Notes: generated from the letters alone by a model not told the origin. A stretch of 5,151 nucleotides of DNA from Kiritimatiellia bacterium (GCA_028701555.1 JAQVQN010000199.1:1-5151); one strand, 5' to 3'; numbered from the stretch's first letter, positions 1 through 5,151 are shown. Numbers and translations: made by a program.

Positions 1-369
1 GTTGAGATCAAAAACGCCAGCCACTGCATTGGTGTATTCCGCGAAGACCAGCGCGCTTTCAGCGGGATCCAGCGCCACATAGCAGGGCGGCGTGACGCCT
101 ATGGGTTTATGGTTGAGCGGCAGCAGATTGTCACCTTTGACCGCATACGCGGCAACGACACCGTTGGTGGCGTTAGCGCCATATTGGGGCAGACCCTGTC
201 CGGCGTAGAGCACGGTGTTGCCTTTTTTTAGCGTCAGGTGAATGGCATTCTCGATTTTACCGACAGAACCGATAGGCCGGAAAGTTCCGTGTTCAGTGTC
301 GGACTCTAAAATGTAGATGCCTTCTTTGCTATCGTTCGTGTAGCAGCCAATGTAAGTTAAATATATCAT
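1..369 (-). CDS. Lactonase family protein (YbhE/Pgl-type beta-propeller), 3' part missing
   Basis: This is the first 123 residues of a protein that leaves the window at its left edge. It begins MIYLTYIGCYTNDSKEGIYI and continues with ENAIHLTLKKGNTVLYAG and PPCYVALDP. This is the N-terminal blade pattern of the seven-bladed lactonase family (PF10282), which includes 6-phosphogluconolactonase of the oxidative pentose phosphate pathway. Full-length members have about 330-400 residues, so roughly a third is visible. No signal peptide is seen, which suggests a cytoplasmic enzyme. The ATG overlaps the stop of queH as ATGA, with a weak AAGAG four bases upstream, so translation is probably coupled to queH. 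The family is clear. The exact substrate is not, because related propellers also act on other lactones or have no known activity. Confidence 0.85.
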   Translation of the reverse strand, partial: MIYLTYIGCYTNDSKEGIYILESDTEHGTFRPIGSVGKIENAIHLTLKKGNTVLYAGQGLPQYGANATNGVVAAYAVKGDNLLPLNHKPIGVTPPCYVALDPAESALVFAEYTNAVAGVFDLN

Positions 370-896
370 AACACTCTTATGCTGAATTCACAGCCGCAGT
401 AATTCTGGCGGTATAGGCCCAAGCTTTCAGACATTTGCATGCTTTTTCTGAAGCCGCCTTCTTTCTTGAAATTGACCGCCAAGAATCTTTCGCGGTCCAA
501 TTCCTGGCCGACCTTGAAGATGGAGGGTGTGTGTTTGTGGGGGCTGACCGAGAGCGTGGTGGTGAACATGTCCAGTCCTTGCTGTTCCATCATGCGGAAA
601 GTGCGTTCCAGACTGTAGCGGAAGCAACGTTCGCAGCGCGCCCCTTTTTCCAACTCTTGTTCGAAACCCTTAGCGACAAGTTCAAGCCACTCTTTATGAT
701 CGGGCTCATCCACGATTAGCGGCACATTCAGGCAGTCGGCTAGGCGGCGCAGCGTATCGAGGCGTTTGTGAAACTCGCTGTCGGGCGCGATGTTGCCGTT
801 CGAGAAAAACAACCTGACGTCATGGCCGTAGTCACGCAAGGCCATGACGCAATGGCTGGCGCAGGTGCCGCAGCAGGCGTGCAGAAGAACTTTCAT
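366..896 (-). CDS. queH: Epoxyqueuosine reductase QueH
   Basis: A 176-residue QueH (formerly DUF208) protein. It is the cobalamin-independent enzyme that reduces epoxyqueuosine to queuosine at position 34 of GUN tRNAs. Visible family motifs, counted from MKVLLHACCG, are HACCGTC (6-12), SNGNI (32-36), RCERCF (87-92), TTLSVSPHK (113-121), NFKKEGGF (142-149) and LYRQNYCGC (161-169). The cysteine pairs at 8/9, 88/91 and 167/169 fit the iron-sulfur/metal site known for the family. The frame stays open upstream to 944, but the start at 896 is chosen because family members begin MKVLLHxCC and a GAGAG lies about seven bases before it. The extra 16 residues look non-native. A promoter lies 75 bases upstream, and the stop overlaps the following lactonase start. 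Confidence 0.95.
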   Translation of the reverse strand: MKVLLHACCGTCASHCVMALRDYGHDVRLFFSNGNIAPDSEFHKRLDTLRRLADCLNVPLIVDEPDHKEWLELVAKGFEQELEKGARCERCFRYSLERTFRMMEQQGLDMFTTTLSVSPHKHTPSIFKVGQELDRERFLAVNFKKEGGFRKSMQMSESLGLYRQNYCGCEFSIRVL

Positions 897-970
897 ACTA
901 ATCTCTCGTCTGGAACGGTCGGGCTGAGAAATCCGAACCCGCATACTGACATAACCACAAACCTTTAACG

Positions 971-999
971 ACTATACCAGATGACTTATTTGATTACAA
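971..999 (-). promoter_or_regulatory. Sigma70-type promoter for queH-lactonase
   Basis: On the minus strand TTGTAA (999-994) and TATAGT (976-971) are separated by exactly 17 bases. Transcription would start near 964, about 68 bases before the queH ATG. The -35 box overlaps the last codons of the upstream EndoQ-like gene, so queH and the lactonase can probably be expressed separately from it. I see no terminator between the two genes, so read-through is also possible. The assignment rests on box match and spacing only. Confidence 0.55.
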
Positions 1000-2317
1000 T
1001 CGTCGGCGTGACGCGGCCGTATTCACCGTCATAGCCTCCGATGCGTTCTACGCGGCCTTGCCGCACGGCGAGCACGGCTTGCCCGATATCGCCAAAATTT
1101 TCCAGTGAGGCAGGGGGGGATTCTAGCAGGAAGGGCAGTTCTGGTCCGGCTTGCGTCAACAGACAATGATAGGCTTCGCGCACTTTTTTAGAATTAACGC
1201 CAAAACCGGCCTGCTCCGCTATCAGTTCAGGCAGGGGTATGATGTAGCGGTAGGGAAGGCGGGAAGTTCTAATGTTCTGGAGTTTTAAAGTTGTGGAACT
1301 ATTACCGCTGACTTTGGCCCTCTGGTCTCTGCCATCTGACTTCTGCGCTCTGGTCTCTGCTGCCTGAATCTGTTCCAGCTCGATCACGCGGTGCAGTACG
1401 CCGACGGTGACCTCCTTGCCGCAGACCGGGCAAAGGTTGCCGAGGGCGATGCTCTGCTCAGGCGTCAGGCATGTCTTACACGCGCGGTGTCCGTCAAGAT
1501 GGTATTTGCCTTCTTCCGGAAACAGATCGATTGTGCCGCCGCAGACTGCGGGATCTTGTGTGCGCAGACCTTCGATAATGGCGTTATAAGAGGGCTCTCC
1601 GAAAAACAGGTTGGCGTTGCGACCGAGATTGGCGGGCGAGTGCAGGTCAGAGTTGGAGACGAGTGCTACATCATCTAGGCAGCGTATGCGGCGGTTCATG
1701 GGTGCGTCTGAAGAGAGGCCGGTCTCGACCGCGAAAATATGACAGGAGAGATCGCCGAAACACTCTTCAATCGAGTCGAACCCTGATTTAGCGCCAAGCA
1801 TTGAGAACCACGGAGTCCAGATGTGCGCCGGTATGAGGGTTGCGTGAGGGTCGATTTCCAGCAGGATTTCTAACAGCACGCGTGGATCGAGACCCAGGAT
1901 CGGGCGTCCGTCAGAACGGATGTTGCCGATCTGCTCTAGGCGGAGGTTAAGTTTCGCTGCGGCTTCGAGCGACGGCAGCAGAATCAGGCTGTGGACTTTG
2001 CGAACCTTGCCGGCGCGCTTATAGATGCTGCTGATCTCGCCGGTAACCATGAAGCGCACGGGGTTCCGGCATTTTTCGGGGACATCGCGGTCGGGAATTT
2101 CACGTAACTCAGGTTTCAGCGCGTAAAGTCCGGGGGCTTCTTCGACAAGTTTCGATTGCAGTTCGGAGAACCACTGCGGGTGGGTGCAGTCTCCGGTGCC
2201 GCAGACGCTGACCCCCTTGAGTTGTGACCAACAATAGAGACCTTCAGGGGTGCACTGTGGGCTTGTGGCGCGCGAATAATGGGAGTGGATGTGCAGGTCG
2301 GCGTAATAAGAAGTCAT
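986..2317 (-). CDS. EndoQ-like PHP-domain endonuclease (TIGR00375 family)
   Basis: A 443-residue protein with a PHP metal-dependent phosphoesterase domain, a zinc finger and a C-terminal domain, in the order of endonuclease Q. EndoQ nicks DNA 5' of deaminated bases (uracil, hypoxanthine, xanthine) and AP sites. Likely metal ligands include D7, H9, H11 (ADLHIHS), D43 and H46 (GTGDCTH), E94, H109, H165 (PAHIW), E198, and D224 and H226 (NSDLHS). The zinc finger is C280xxC283 and C296xxC299, followed by the family signature VGVLHRVIEL (305-314). The C-terminal part has RLPYRYIIPLPELI and GYDGEYG (428-434). The ATG fits the family N-terminus, though no good ribosome site is seen. Residues 318-351 form an unusual linker encoded by tandem short repeats, about 25 residues longer than I expect. 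Activity on deaminated DNA is inferred from family. Confidence 0.88.
   Translation of the reverse strand: MTSYYADLHIHSHYSRATSPQCTPEGLYCWSQLKGVSVCGTGDCTHPQWFSELQSKLVEEAPGLYALKPELREIPDRDVPEKCRNPVRFMVTGEISSIYKRAGKVRKVHSLILLPSLEAAAKLNLRLEQIGNIRSDGRPILGLDPRVLLEILLEIDPHATLIPAHIWTPWFSMLGAKSGFDSIEECFGDLSCHIFAVETGLSSDAPMNRRIRCLDDVALVSNSDLHSPANLGRNANLFFGEPSYNAIIEGLRTQDPAVCGGTIDLFPEEGKYHLDGHRACKTCLTPEQSIALGNLCPVCGKEVTVGVLHRVIELEQIQAAETRAQKSDGRDQRAKVSGNSSTTLKLQNIRTSRLPYRYIIPLPELIAEQAGFGVNSKKVREAYHCLLTQAGPELPFLLESPPASLENFGDIGQAVLAVRQGRVERIGGYDGEYGRVTPTIVIK
1266..1297 (-). repeat. Four degenerate 8-bp repeats (NNNAVAAC) inside the EndoQ-like gene
   Basis: On the minus strand, four consecutive octamers start at 1297: TCCACAAC, TTTAAAAC, TCCAGAAC and ATTAGAAC. 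The last three bases AAC and the A at position 4 are invariant, and the other positions vary. They encode residues 341-351 and lie six bases after the 7-bp array. Length and frame keep the gene open. The sequence is AT-rich, unlike the GC-richer gene around it, which suggests a later insertion. Confidence 0.75.
1304..1366 (-). repeat. Nine degenerate 7-bp repeats (CAGANNN) inside the EndoQ-like gene
   Basis: Reading the minus strand from 1366, nine abutting heptamers occur: CAGGCAG, CAGAGAC, CAGAGCG, CAGAAGT, CAGATGG, CAGAGAC, CAGAGGG, CCAAAGT and CAGCGGT. Six match CAGANNN exactly and three have one or two changes in the core. The 63 bases are a whole number of codons. Because 7 and 3 are coprime, the protein gets a seven-residue period at residues 318-338: QAAETRA, QKSDGRD, QRAKVSG. 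A 13-bp direct repeat (1320-1332 and 1348-1360) is part of this array. It lies in the linker between the zinc finger and the C-terminal domain. Confidence 0.85.
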
Positions 2318-2363
2318 CGGGAATCAGGCTATCTGAATATGAGTTGTAAGTTTTGAACTCTGA

Positions 2364-2393
2364 ATTATAGGGGGTTGCGGACTGAATAGCCAA
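2364..2393 (-). promoter_or_regulatory. Promoter for the EndoQ-like gene
   Basis: A perfect -10 box TATAAT (2369-2364) lies 18 bases from TTGGCT (2393-2388), which shares the TTG of a -35 box. The predicted start is near 2357, giving a leader of about 40 bases before the ATG at 2317. It sits directly downstream of the strong terminator of the upstream RNA gene. This suggests the nuclease has its own transcript and does not rely on read-through. The -35 match is modest. Confidence 0.5.
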
Positions 2394-2430
2394 AATAAAA
2401 AGGGTTCCCTACAGCATCTAGGGAACCCTT
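2392..2430 (-). terminator. Strong intrinsic terminator (12-bp stem plus T-tract)
   Basis: A perfect inverted repeat AAGGGTTCCCTA (2400-2411) / TAGGGAACCCTT (2419-2430) with a 7-base loop is followed on the minus strand by TTTATTTT (2399-2392). The T-tract is only on this side, so it ends a minus-strand transcript coming from the right. No protein gene on that strand lies upstream of it within the window, so it marks the end of the RNA gene beginning near 2874. Confidence 0.88.
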
Positions 2431-2874
2431 ATGCGTTTCCGCATGTCGACTCGTTACTCAGAAAACACATCCTTTCGCGTTTGTTTGAGTCCTTCAGCCG
2501 GTGTGTCTTTCAACACTCCGGGGCTGTATCTCCACTTTACCTTTTGCCGCGCTCAGGTGATAACTGCCGATTAGTTTCACAGTCAGCGAAGAGCGATTCA
2601 TTGTCAGGCTTACGTACTGGGATCCGCTATGCAACCGGTTTTTTGGTTAGGCGAAAGTCGCCTTGCTTGTTGCCTGGTCTCTTCCTCAAGCCTTTCAAGC
2701 CCCTCTTCGTCTGTGTGGGCATATCGCCCGATCAGCCGATTCTCACAGGATTGCCCCTTTTCCCGTTACAAATCAATAAACCTCAACGGTCTTGAGGCGC
2801 AAAGCCCGGAAAAGATAAATCCTAAAACCTCCTTTCCCTCACGTTTGTATTGATGTCCTGTATCCCCAATCGTT
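2392..2874 (-). ncRNA. Candidate large structured non-coding RNA, class unknown
   Basis: About 480 nt between a strong promoter and a strong terminator on one strand. I see no protein frame of useful length with a start and ribosome site on this strand. Longer frames on the opposite strand have random-looking composition. Several local stems are visible in the minus-strand RNA: CCTCAA/TTGAGG (2797-2781), a small junction closed by CTGTG/CACAG (2748-2711) containing GGGC/GCCC, AGGCGA/TCGCCT (2663-2649), a long hairpin CAGCC/GGCTG enclosing GTGT/ACAC (2526-2495), ACTCA/TGAGT (2490-2456), and ATGCG-GAAA-CGCAT (2444-2431) abutting the terminator stem. I looked for hallmarks of RNase P RNA, tmRNA, SRP RNA, 6S RNA and common riboswitches and found none convincing. 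It could be a divergent known RNA, an orphan RNA, or a long regulatory leader of the EndoQ-like gene. Confidence 0.65.
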
Positions 2875-2880
2875 GGCGTT

Positions 2881-2909
2881 AGTATAAGTGACCACCTGCA
2901 ATCTGTCAA
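2881..2909 (-). promoter_or_regulatory. Near-consensus sigma70 promoter of the RNA gene
   Basis: TTGACA (2909-2904) is a perfect -35 box. TATACT (2886-2881) matches the -10 box at five of six positions, with an ideal 17-base spacer. A very A/T-rich stretch at about 2917-2937 sits just upstream, where an UP element would be. Start is expected near 2874. This is the best promoter in the window and predicts strong constitutive transcription to the left. Confidence 0.85.
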
Positions 2910-2940
2910 CCCCATTTCGAAAAAAAATTTATTTAAATCG

Positions 2941-3057
2941 CGGCGGGGTTACACCCCGTTTTTCGAGGTGGCGGCAAGGAAGCTGTTCGCGTTGATGTTC
3001 GCGATCCTGAGGGGCAATAGCTTCTACAAAGCCCTTGTAGTGCTCTATATGGTTTAG
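2941..3057 (+). pseudogene. Possible IS110-type transposase C-terminal remnant
   Basis: A plus-strand frame ending in TAG at 3055-3057 reads RRGYTPFFEVAARKLFALM, then FAILRGNSFYKALVVLYMV. The segment AARKLFALMFAILRGNSFY resembles the C-terminal helix of IS110/IS116/IS902-family transposases (pattern A-x-RKL-x(5)-A-x-LR-x-G-x-x-Y). There is no start codon with a ribosome site, and upstream the frame passes into A/T-rich promoter DNA and then the RNA locus. The rest of the transposase is therefore absent. I see no insertion-sequence ends. It may be a relic or chance similarity. Confidence 0.3.
2944..2963 (+). terminator. Terminator-like hairpin, plus strand
   Basis: CGGGGT (2944-2949) and ACCCCG (2953-2958) form a 6-bp stem with a 3-base loop, followed directly by TTTTT (2959-2963). 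It has the form of a plus-strand intrinsic terminator, but no plus-strand gene lies upstream in the window. It could shield nfo from opposing or upstream transcription. It also overlaps the proposed transposase remnant, so the shape may be incidental. Confidence 0.4.
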
Positions 3058-3188
3058 TAATGTTTCAACTTGTATCCGGTGCTTTTCACGCTGCCATTTT
3101 TTTTATGCCAGTAAGAGTATCCGGATGAGCCTTTATTAATCAACTTCTGCCAGCAGTGAATCACGGTATACCGAATAAAAGGGATGTT

Positions 3189-4031
3189 ATGTACTATATC
3201 GGCCCGCATGTTTCGATCGGGGGCGGGGTAAAGAACGCGCCCATCAACGCCAAAGCGCTGGGTGCCACCGGTTTTGGAATGTTTGTGAAGAATCAGCGGC
3301 AGTGGACAGCGGCACCGTATGCGGCGGCTGACATACAGTCTTTTAAAGAGCAGATGGCTGCTGACGGATACCCGGCGCAGCAAGTTCTGCCGCACGCGGG
3401 GTACCTGATCAATCTGGCGAATCCGGATGCGGAGGCGCACGCGAAATCAATGGGCTCGCTGCTTGATGAGCTGGGACGGTGCATGGCTTTGGGACTCGAC
3501 AGGTTGAATTTTCATCCGGGCAGCCATTTGCGGCTGCTCACGCCGCAGGCGGCATGCGCACGCGTGGCGGATTCCATGAATCAGGCGATCGCGAAAACCC
3601 GGGGCGTCATGCTGGTGGTTGAGAACACGGCGGGTAGCGGGGGAAATCTCGGTTCGACCTTTGAGGAACTGCGCATGATCTTGGACGGCATTGACGACAA
3701 GTCGCGGATCGGCTTCTGCCTAGACACCATGCATGCTTTCGCGGCGGGTTTTGATCTGCGTACACGCGACGGTTTTTTGAAAACGATGGAACATTTTGAT
3801 CAAACCGTGGGAATGCAATACCTGCGCGGCATGCACCTGAATGATTCTAAGGTGGATTTCAACTCGCACAAGGACCGGCACGAGTCGCTCGGATCTGGCC
3901 TGCTGGGGATTGAGGTTTTCCGGTGCATCATGCAGGACGAGCGTTTCGAGAACATCCCGCTGGTGCTGGAGACGCCGGACGAATCGAGGTGGGCGGACGA
4001 GATTCGGCAACTGATGGAGATGGCTGGGTGA
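3189..4031 (+). CDS. nfo: Endonuclease IV (AP endonuclease)
   Basis: A 280-residue TIM-barrel AP endonuclease (E. coli Nfo is 285 residues). It cleaves the backbone 5' of abasic sites and removes blocked 3' ends in base excision repair. The protein starts MYYIGPHVSIGGGVKNAP, the family N-terminus. All nine tri-zinc ligands are present and, counted from this start, fall at the E. coli numbers: H69, H109, E145, D179, H182, H216, D229, H231 and E261. They lie in LPHAGYLINL, FHPGSH, VVENTAGSG, CLDTMHAFAAG, MHLNDSK, DRHESLGSG and VLETPD. ATG at 3189 is preferred over an in-frame GTG at 3156, because AAAGGGA lies about five bases before it and the extra 11 residues are not family-like. It is transcribed away from the RNA locus. 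I see no strong promoter box pair in the 130 bases upstream. Confidence 0.97.
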   Translation: MYYIGPHVSIGGGVKNAPINAKALGATGFGMFVKNQRQWTAAPYAAADIQSFKEQMAADGYPAQQVLPHAGYLINLANPDAEAHAKSMGSLLDELGRCMALGLDRLNFHPGSHLRLLTPQAACARVADSMNQAIAKTRGVMLVVENTAGSGGNLGSTFEELRMILDGIDDKSRIGFCLDTMHAFAAGFDLRTRDGFLKTMEHFDQTVGMQYLRGMHLNDSKVDFNSHKDRHESLGSGLLGIEVFRCIMQDERFENIPLVLETPDESRWADEIRQLMEMAG

Positions 4032-4039
4032 TGGGTTTT

Positions 4040-4078
4040 GCGGCTACGCCGCGTTTGCGCGTGCCGGACAAGTCCGGC
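4040..4078. repeat. Pair of GC-rich hairpins, REP-like
   Basis: Nine bases after nfo two palindromes follow each other: GCGGC-TAC-GCCGC (4040-4052) and GCCGGA-CAAG-TCCGGC (4063-4078). Neither is followed by a T-tract in either direction, so they are not standard intrinsic terminators. Paired GC palindromes just after a stop codon are typical of repetitive extragenic palindromes. They may protect or end the nfo message. Only one copy is present in the window, so repetition in the genome is not shown. Confidence 0.5.
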
Positions 4079-4175
4079 AAAGTTGCGCCGTGGTTTAGAG
4101 GCCGCAAAGACTAGGATAGAAAGAGATAGGCTCTCGCAGGGACACATAGATGGAGTTGAGAAGAAAGGGGTGGGG

Positions 4176-5151
4176 ATGAAAAAATGCATATTGAAAGTGC
4201 TGGCTGGATTGCCGTGTCTGGGACTTTGCAGCGAAGCGGTTTTGGGCATTGGCGGCAATCTGTCTTTGAGTGAACCGGCTGTCGCATTCGCCGGAAATTT
4301 TTTCAGCGTTGACTGGAGTTCACCTAAGTGTATCGGGTTGGAAGAGCCAGACGCTTCAGGCACGGTAAAATATCAACTGAAGATGGCGGATGAGGCAACC
4401 GTGGATGTTGCAGCAACGGTATCGCAAGGCGTCAATGGTGATCTGCTTTTGAGTTATTTGTTTACGCCGCAAGTTGAGATCGAGATCAACGGATTCTTTG
4501 TGGGTTGCACGATTCCTGTGCAGCAGATGGCAGGCGGCCGTTGGGCAGTAGACAACTTAAAGGGAGATTTTCCGCGGGAGCTTGGAAATGCGCACCTGCT
4601 GGGCGGTGCTTCCCGGGAATTACGTTTGGAGTGGCCGGGGCAGCCCCAGGGAGAGCTTGCAATTGTTTTTGACGCGCCGTCGGCTGTCATGATACAGGAC
4701 AACCGGAAATGGGACTCAGAAAGCTACAGCATCAGGCTGGGGAGCGCGGGGCGAAAAAAATACGCGGCAGGGGTTCCTTTTAAAATAGCCTTTAAACTGC
4801 TGGCCGGCAATCGGGTCAATTTAACTTTTGACCGTCACCAGGTGTTGCAAGCGGGCCCGGACTGGGCGGAGATCGCGAACGAGAAAGATATCGAGCCGGG
4901 CTCTGCGCTGGATTTTTCAGGGATGGGCTTTGTGGACGGACCTGCGGGCAAGTACGGGTGGCTGAAGGCGGTTGGCCCTAATTTCGAGTTCGAGGGCCAG
5001 CCCGGTGTTGCGCAGCGGTTTTACGGGGTTAACTTTTGCTTTTCGGCTTGTTTTCCAAGTGCGGAGCAGGCGGATATGCTGGCGGAACGTCTTGTGCGGC
5101 TGGGATACAACAGCGTGCGCATTCACCACCATGACAGCTTGTGTGTGCAGG
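4176..5151 (+). CDS. Secreted glycoside-hydrolase-like protein (cellulase/GH-A type), 3' end missing
   Basis: The frame stays open for 325 codons to the right edge. The start MKKCILKVLAGLPCLGLCSE looks like a Sec signal peptide (lysines at 2, 3 and 7, then a hydrophobic stretch). The lipobox is poor (LGLC), so a soluble exported protein is likelier than a lipoprotein. Residues 25 to about 275 are rich in beta-type sequence and not recognised by me; they may be accessory sandwich domains. From about 281, RFYGVNFCFSACFP, then LAERLVRLGYNSVRIHHHD (302-320), matches the first strand and helix of GH5-like clan-A barrels seen in large secreted glycosidases of Verrucomicrobiota relatives. Catalytic glutamates would lie beyond the window. 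Purine-rich AAAGGGG precedes the ATG. The gene lies 144 bases after nfo and is probably not co-regulated with it. Confidence 0.7.
   Translation, partial: MKKCILKVLAGLPCLGLCSEAVLGIGGNLSLSEPAVAFAGNFFSVDWSSPKCIGLEEPDASGTVKYQLKMADEATVDVAATVSQGVNGDLLLSYLFTPQVEIEINGFFVGCTIPVQQMAGGRWAVDNLKGDFPRELGNAHLLGGASRELRLEWPGQPQGELAIVFDAPSAVMIQDNRKWDSESYSIRLGSAGRKKYAAGVPFKIAFKLLAGNRVNLTFDRHQVLQAGPDWAEIANEKDIEPGSALDFSGMGFVDGPAGKYGWLKAVGPNFEFEGQPGVAQRFYGVNFCFSACFPSAEQADMLAERLVRLGYNSVRIHHHDSLCVQ

Noticed and set aside
897..944. Longer queH start at 944.
   Set aside because: The additional 16 residues are Arg/Ser-rich and not family-like, while the start at 896 has the family N-terminus and a purine-rich ribosome site.
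2481..2853. Two overlapping plus-strand reading frames (104 and 74 codons) over the RNA locus.
   Set aside because: Cys/Ser/Pro/Arg/Leu-rich composition with no recognisable domain, no good ribosome site, and they lie antisense to a strong promoter-terminator unit full of stems. They look like chance frames over structured RNA.
2765..2860. Plus-strand resemblance to a c-di-GMP-I riboswitch (AAACC, hairpin, CGCAAAGCC).
   Set aside because: The GNRA tetraloop, the GA before CGCAAAGCC and the GGUA-type receptor arm are missing, there is no plus-strand gene close downstream, and the strong promoter is on the other strand.
2392..2874. RNase P RNA, tmRNA, SRP RNA or cobalamin riboswitch as identity of the RNA.
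   Set aside because: No GAGGAAAGUCC/ACAGAA core, no tag reading frame or CCA-type tRNA end, no GGAAGGAAGCAG-type SRP loop, no B12-box. A divergent member cannot be fully excluded by eye.
3054..3484. Minus-strand frames opposite the beginning of nfo.
   Set aside because: They are shadows of nfo, whose frame shows every catalytic residue of the family.
4115..4170. Purine-rich stretch with CGCAGGGACACATAGA-like periodicity before the glycosidase-like gene.
   Set aside because: Loosely resembles short dispersed repeats, but the units are too degenerate here to define a period.
4150..4179. Nine-codon upstream frame ending in an ATGA overlap with the glycosidase-like gene.
   Set aside because: Too short and without its own ribosome site; most likely chance.

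Overview
The window looks like chromosomal DNA from an environmental bacterium. The large secreted glycoside-hydrolase-like gene at the right end, together with an EndoQ-type nuclease and QueH, would suit a Verrucomicrobiota/Kiritimatiellota/Lentisphaerota-type genome. That placement is inference from gene content, not from a marker gene.

Left part, minus strand (1-2317): a PHP-domain/zinc-finger nuclease of the EndoQ (TIGR00375) family, then queH (epoxyqueuosine reductase, last step of queuosine synthesis). queH overlaps by four bases (ATGA) the start of a beta-propeller lactonase that runs off the left edge. queH and the EndoQ-like gene each have a sigma70-like promoter. The EndoQ-like gene carries an in-frame insertion made of nine 7-bp repeats followed by four 8-bp repeats.

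Centre (2318-3188): no intact protein gene. It holds a near-ideal minus-strand promoter (TTGACA, 17 bp, TATACT, with an A/T-rich upstream element), about 480 nt of strand-specific hairpin-rich sequence without a convincing reading frame, and a perfect 12-bp-stem terminator with a T-tract. This is best read as a free-standing structured non-coding RNA that I cannot assign to a known class, and it is the most interesting element here. To its right is a short plus-strand remnant resembling the C-terminus of an IS110-type transposase.

Right part, plus strand: nfo (endonuclease IV, all nine metal ligands present), a short spacer with two GC-rich hairpins, and the first 325 codons of a secreted protein whose end looks like the start of a GH5/GH-A-type (beta/alpha)8 glycosidase domain. 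EndoQ-like and Nfo are both DNA-damage endonucleases and lie divergently on either side of the RNA locus, so the window may be a base-lesion repair neighbourhood. Queuosine, sugar-lactone and polysaccharide functions flank it with no obvious link.
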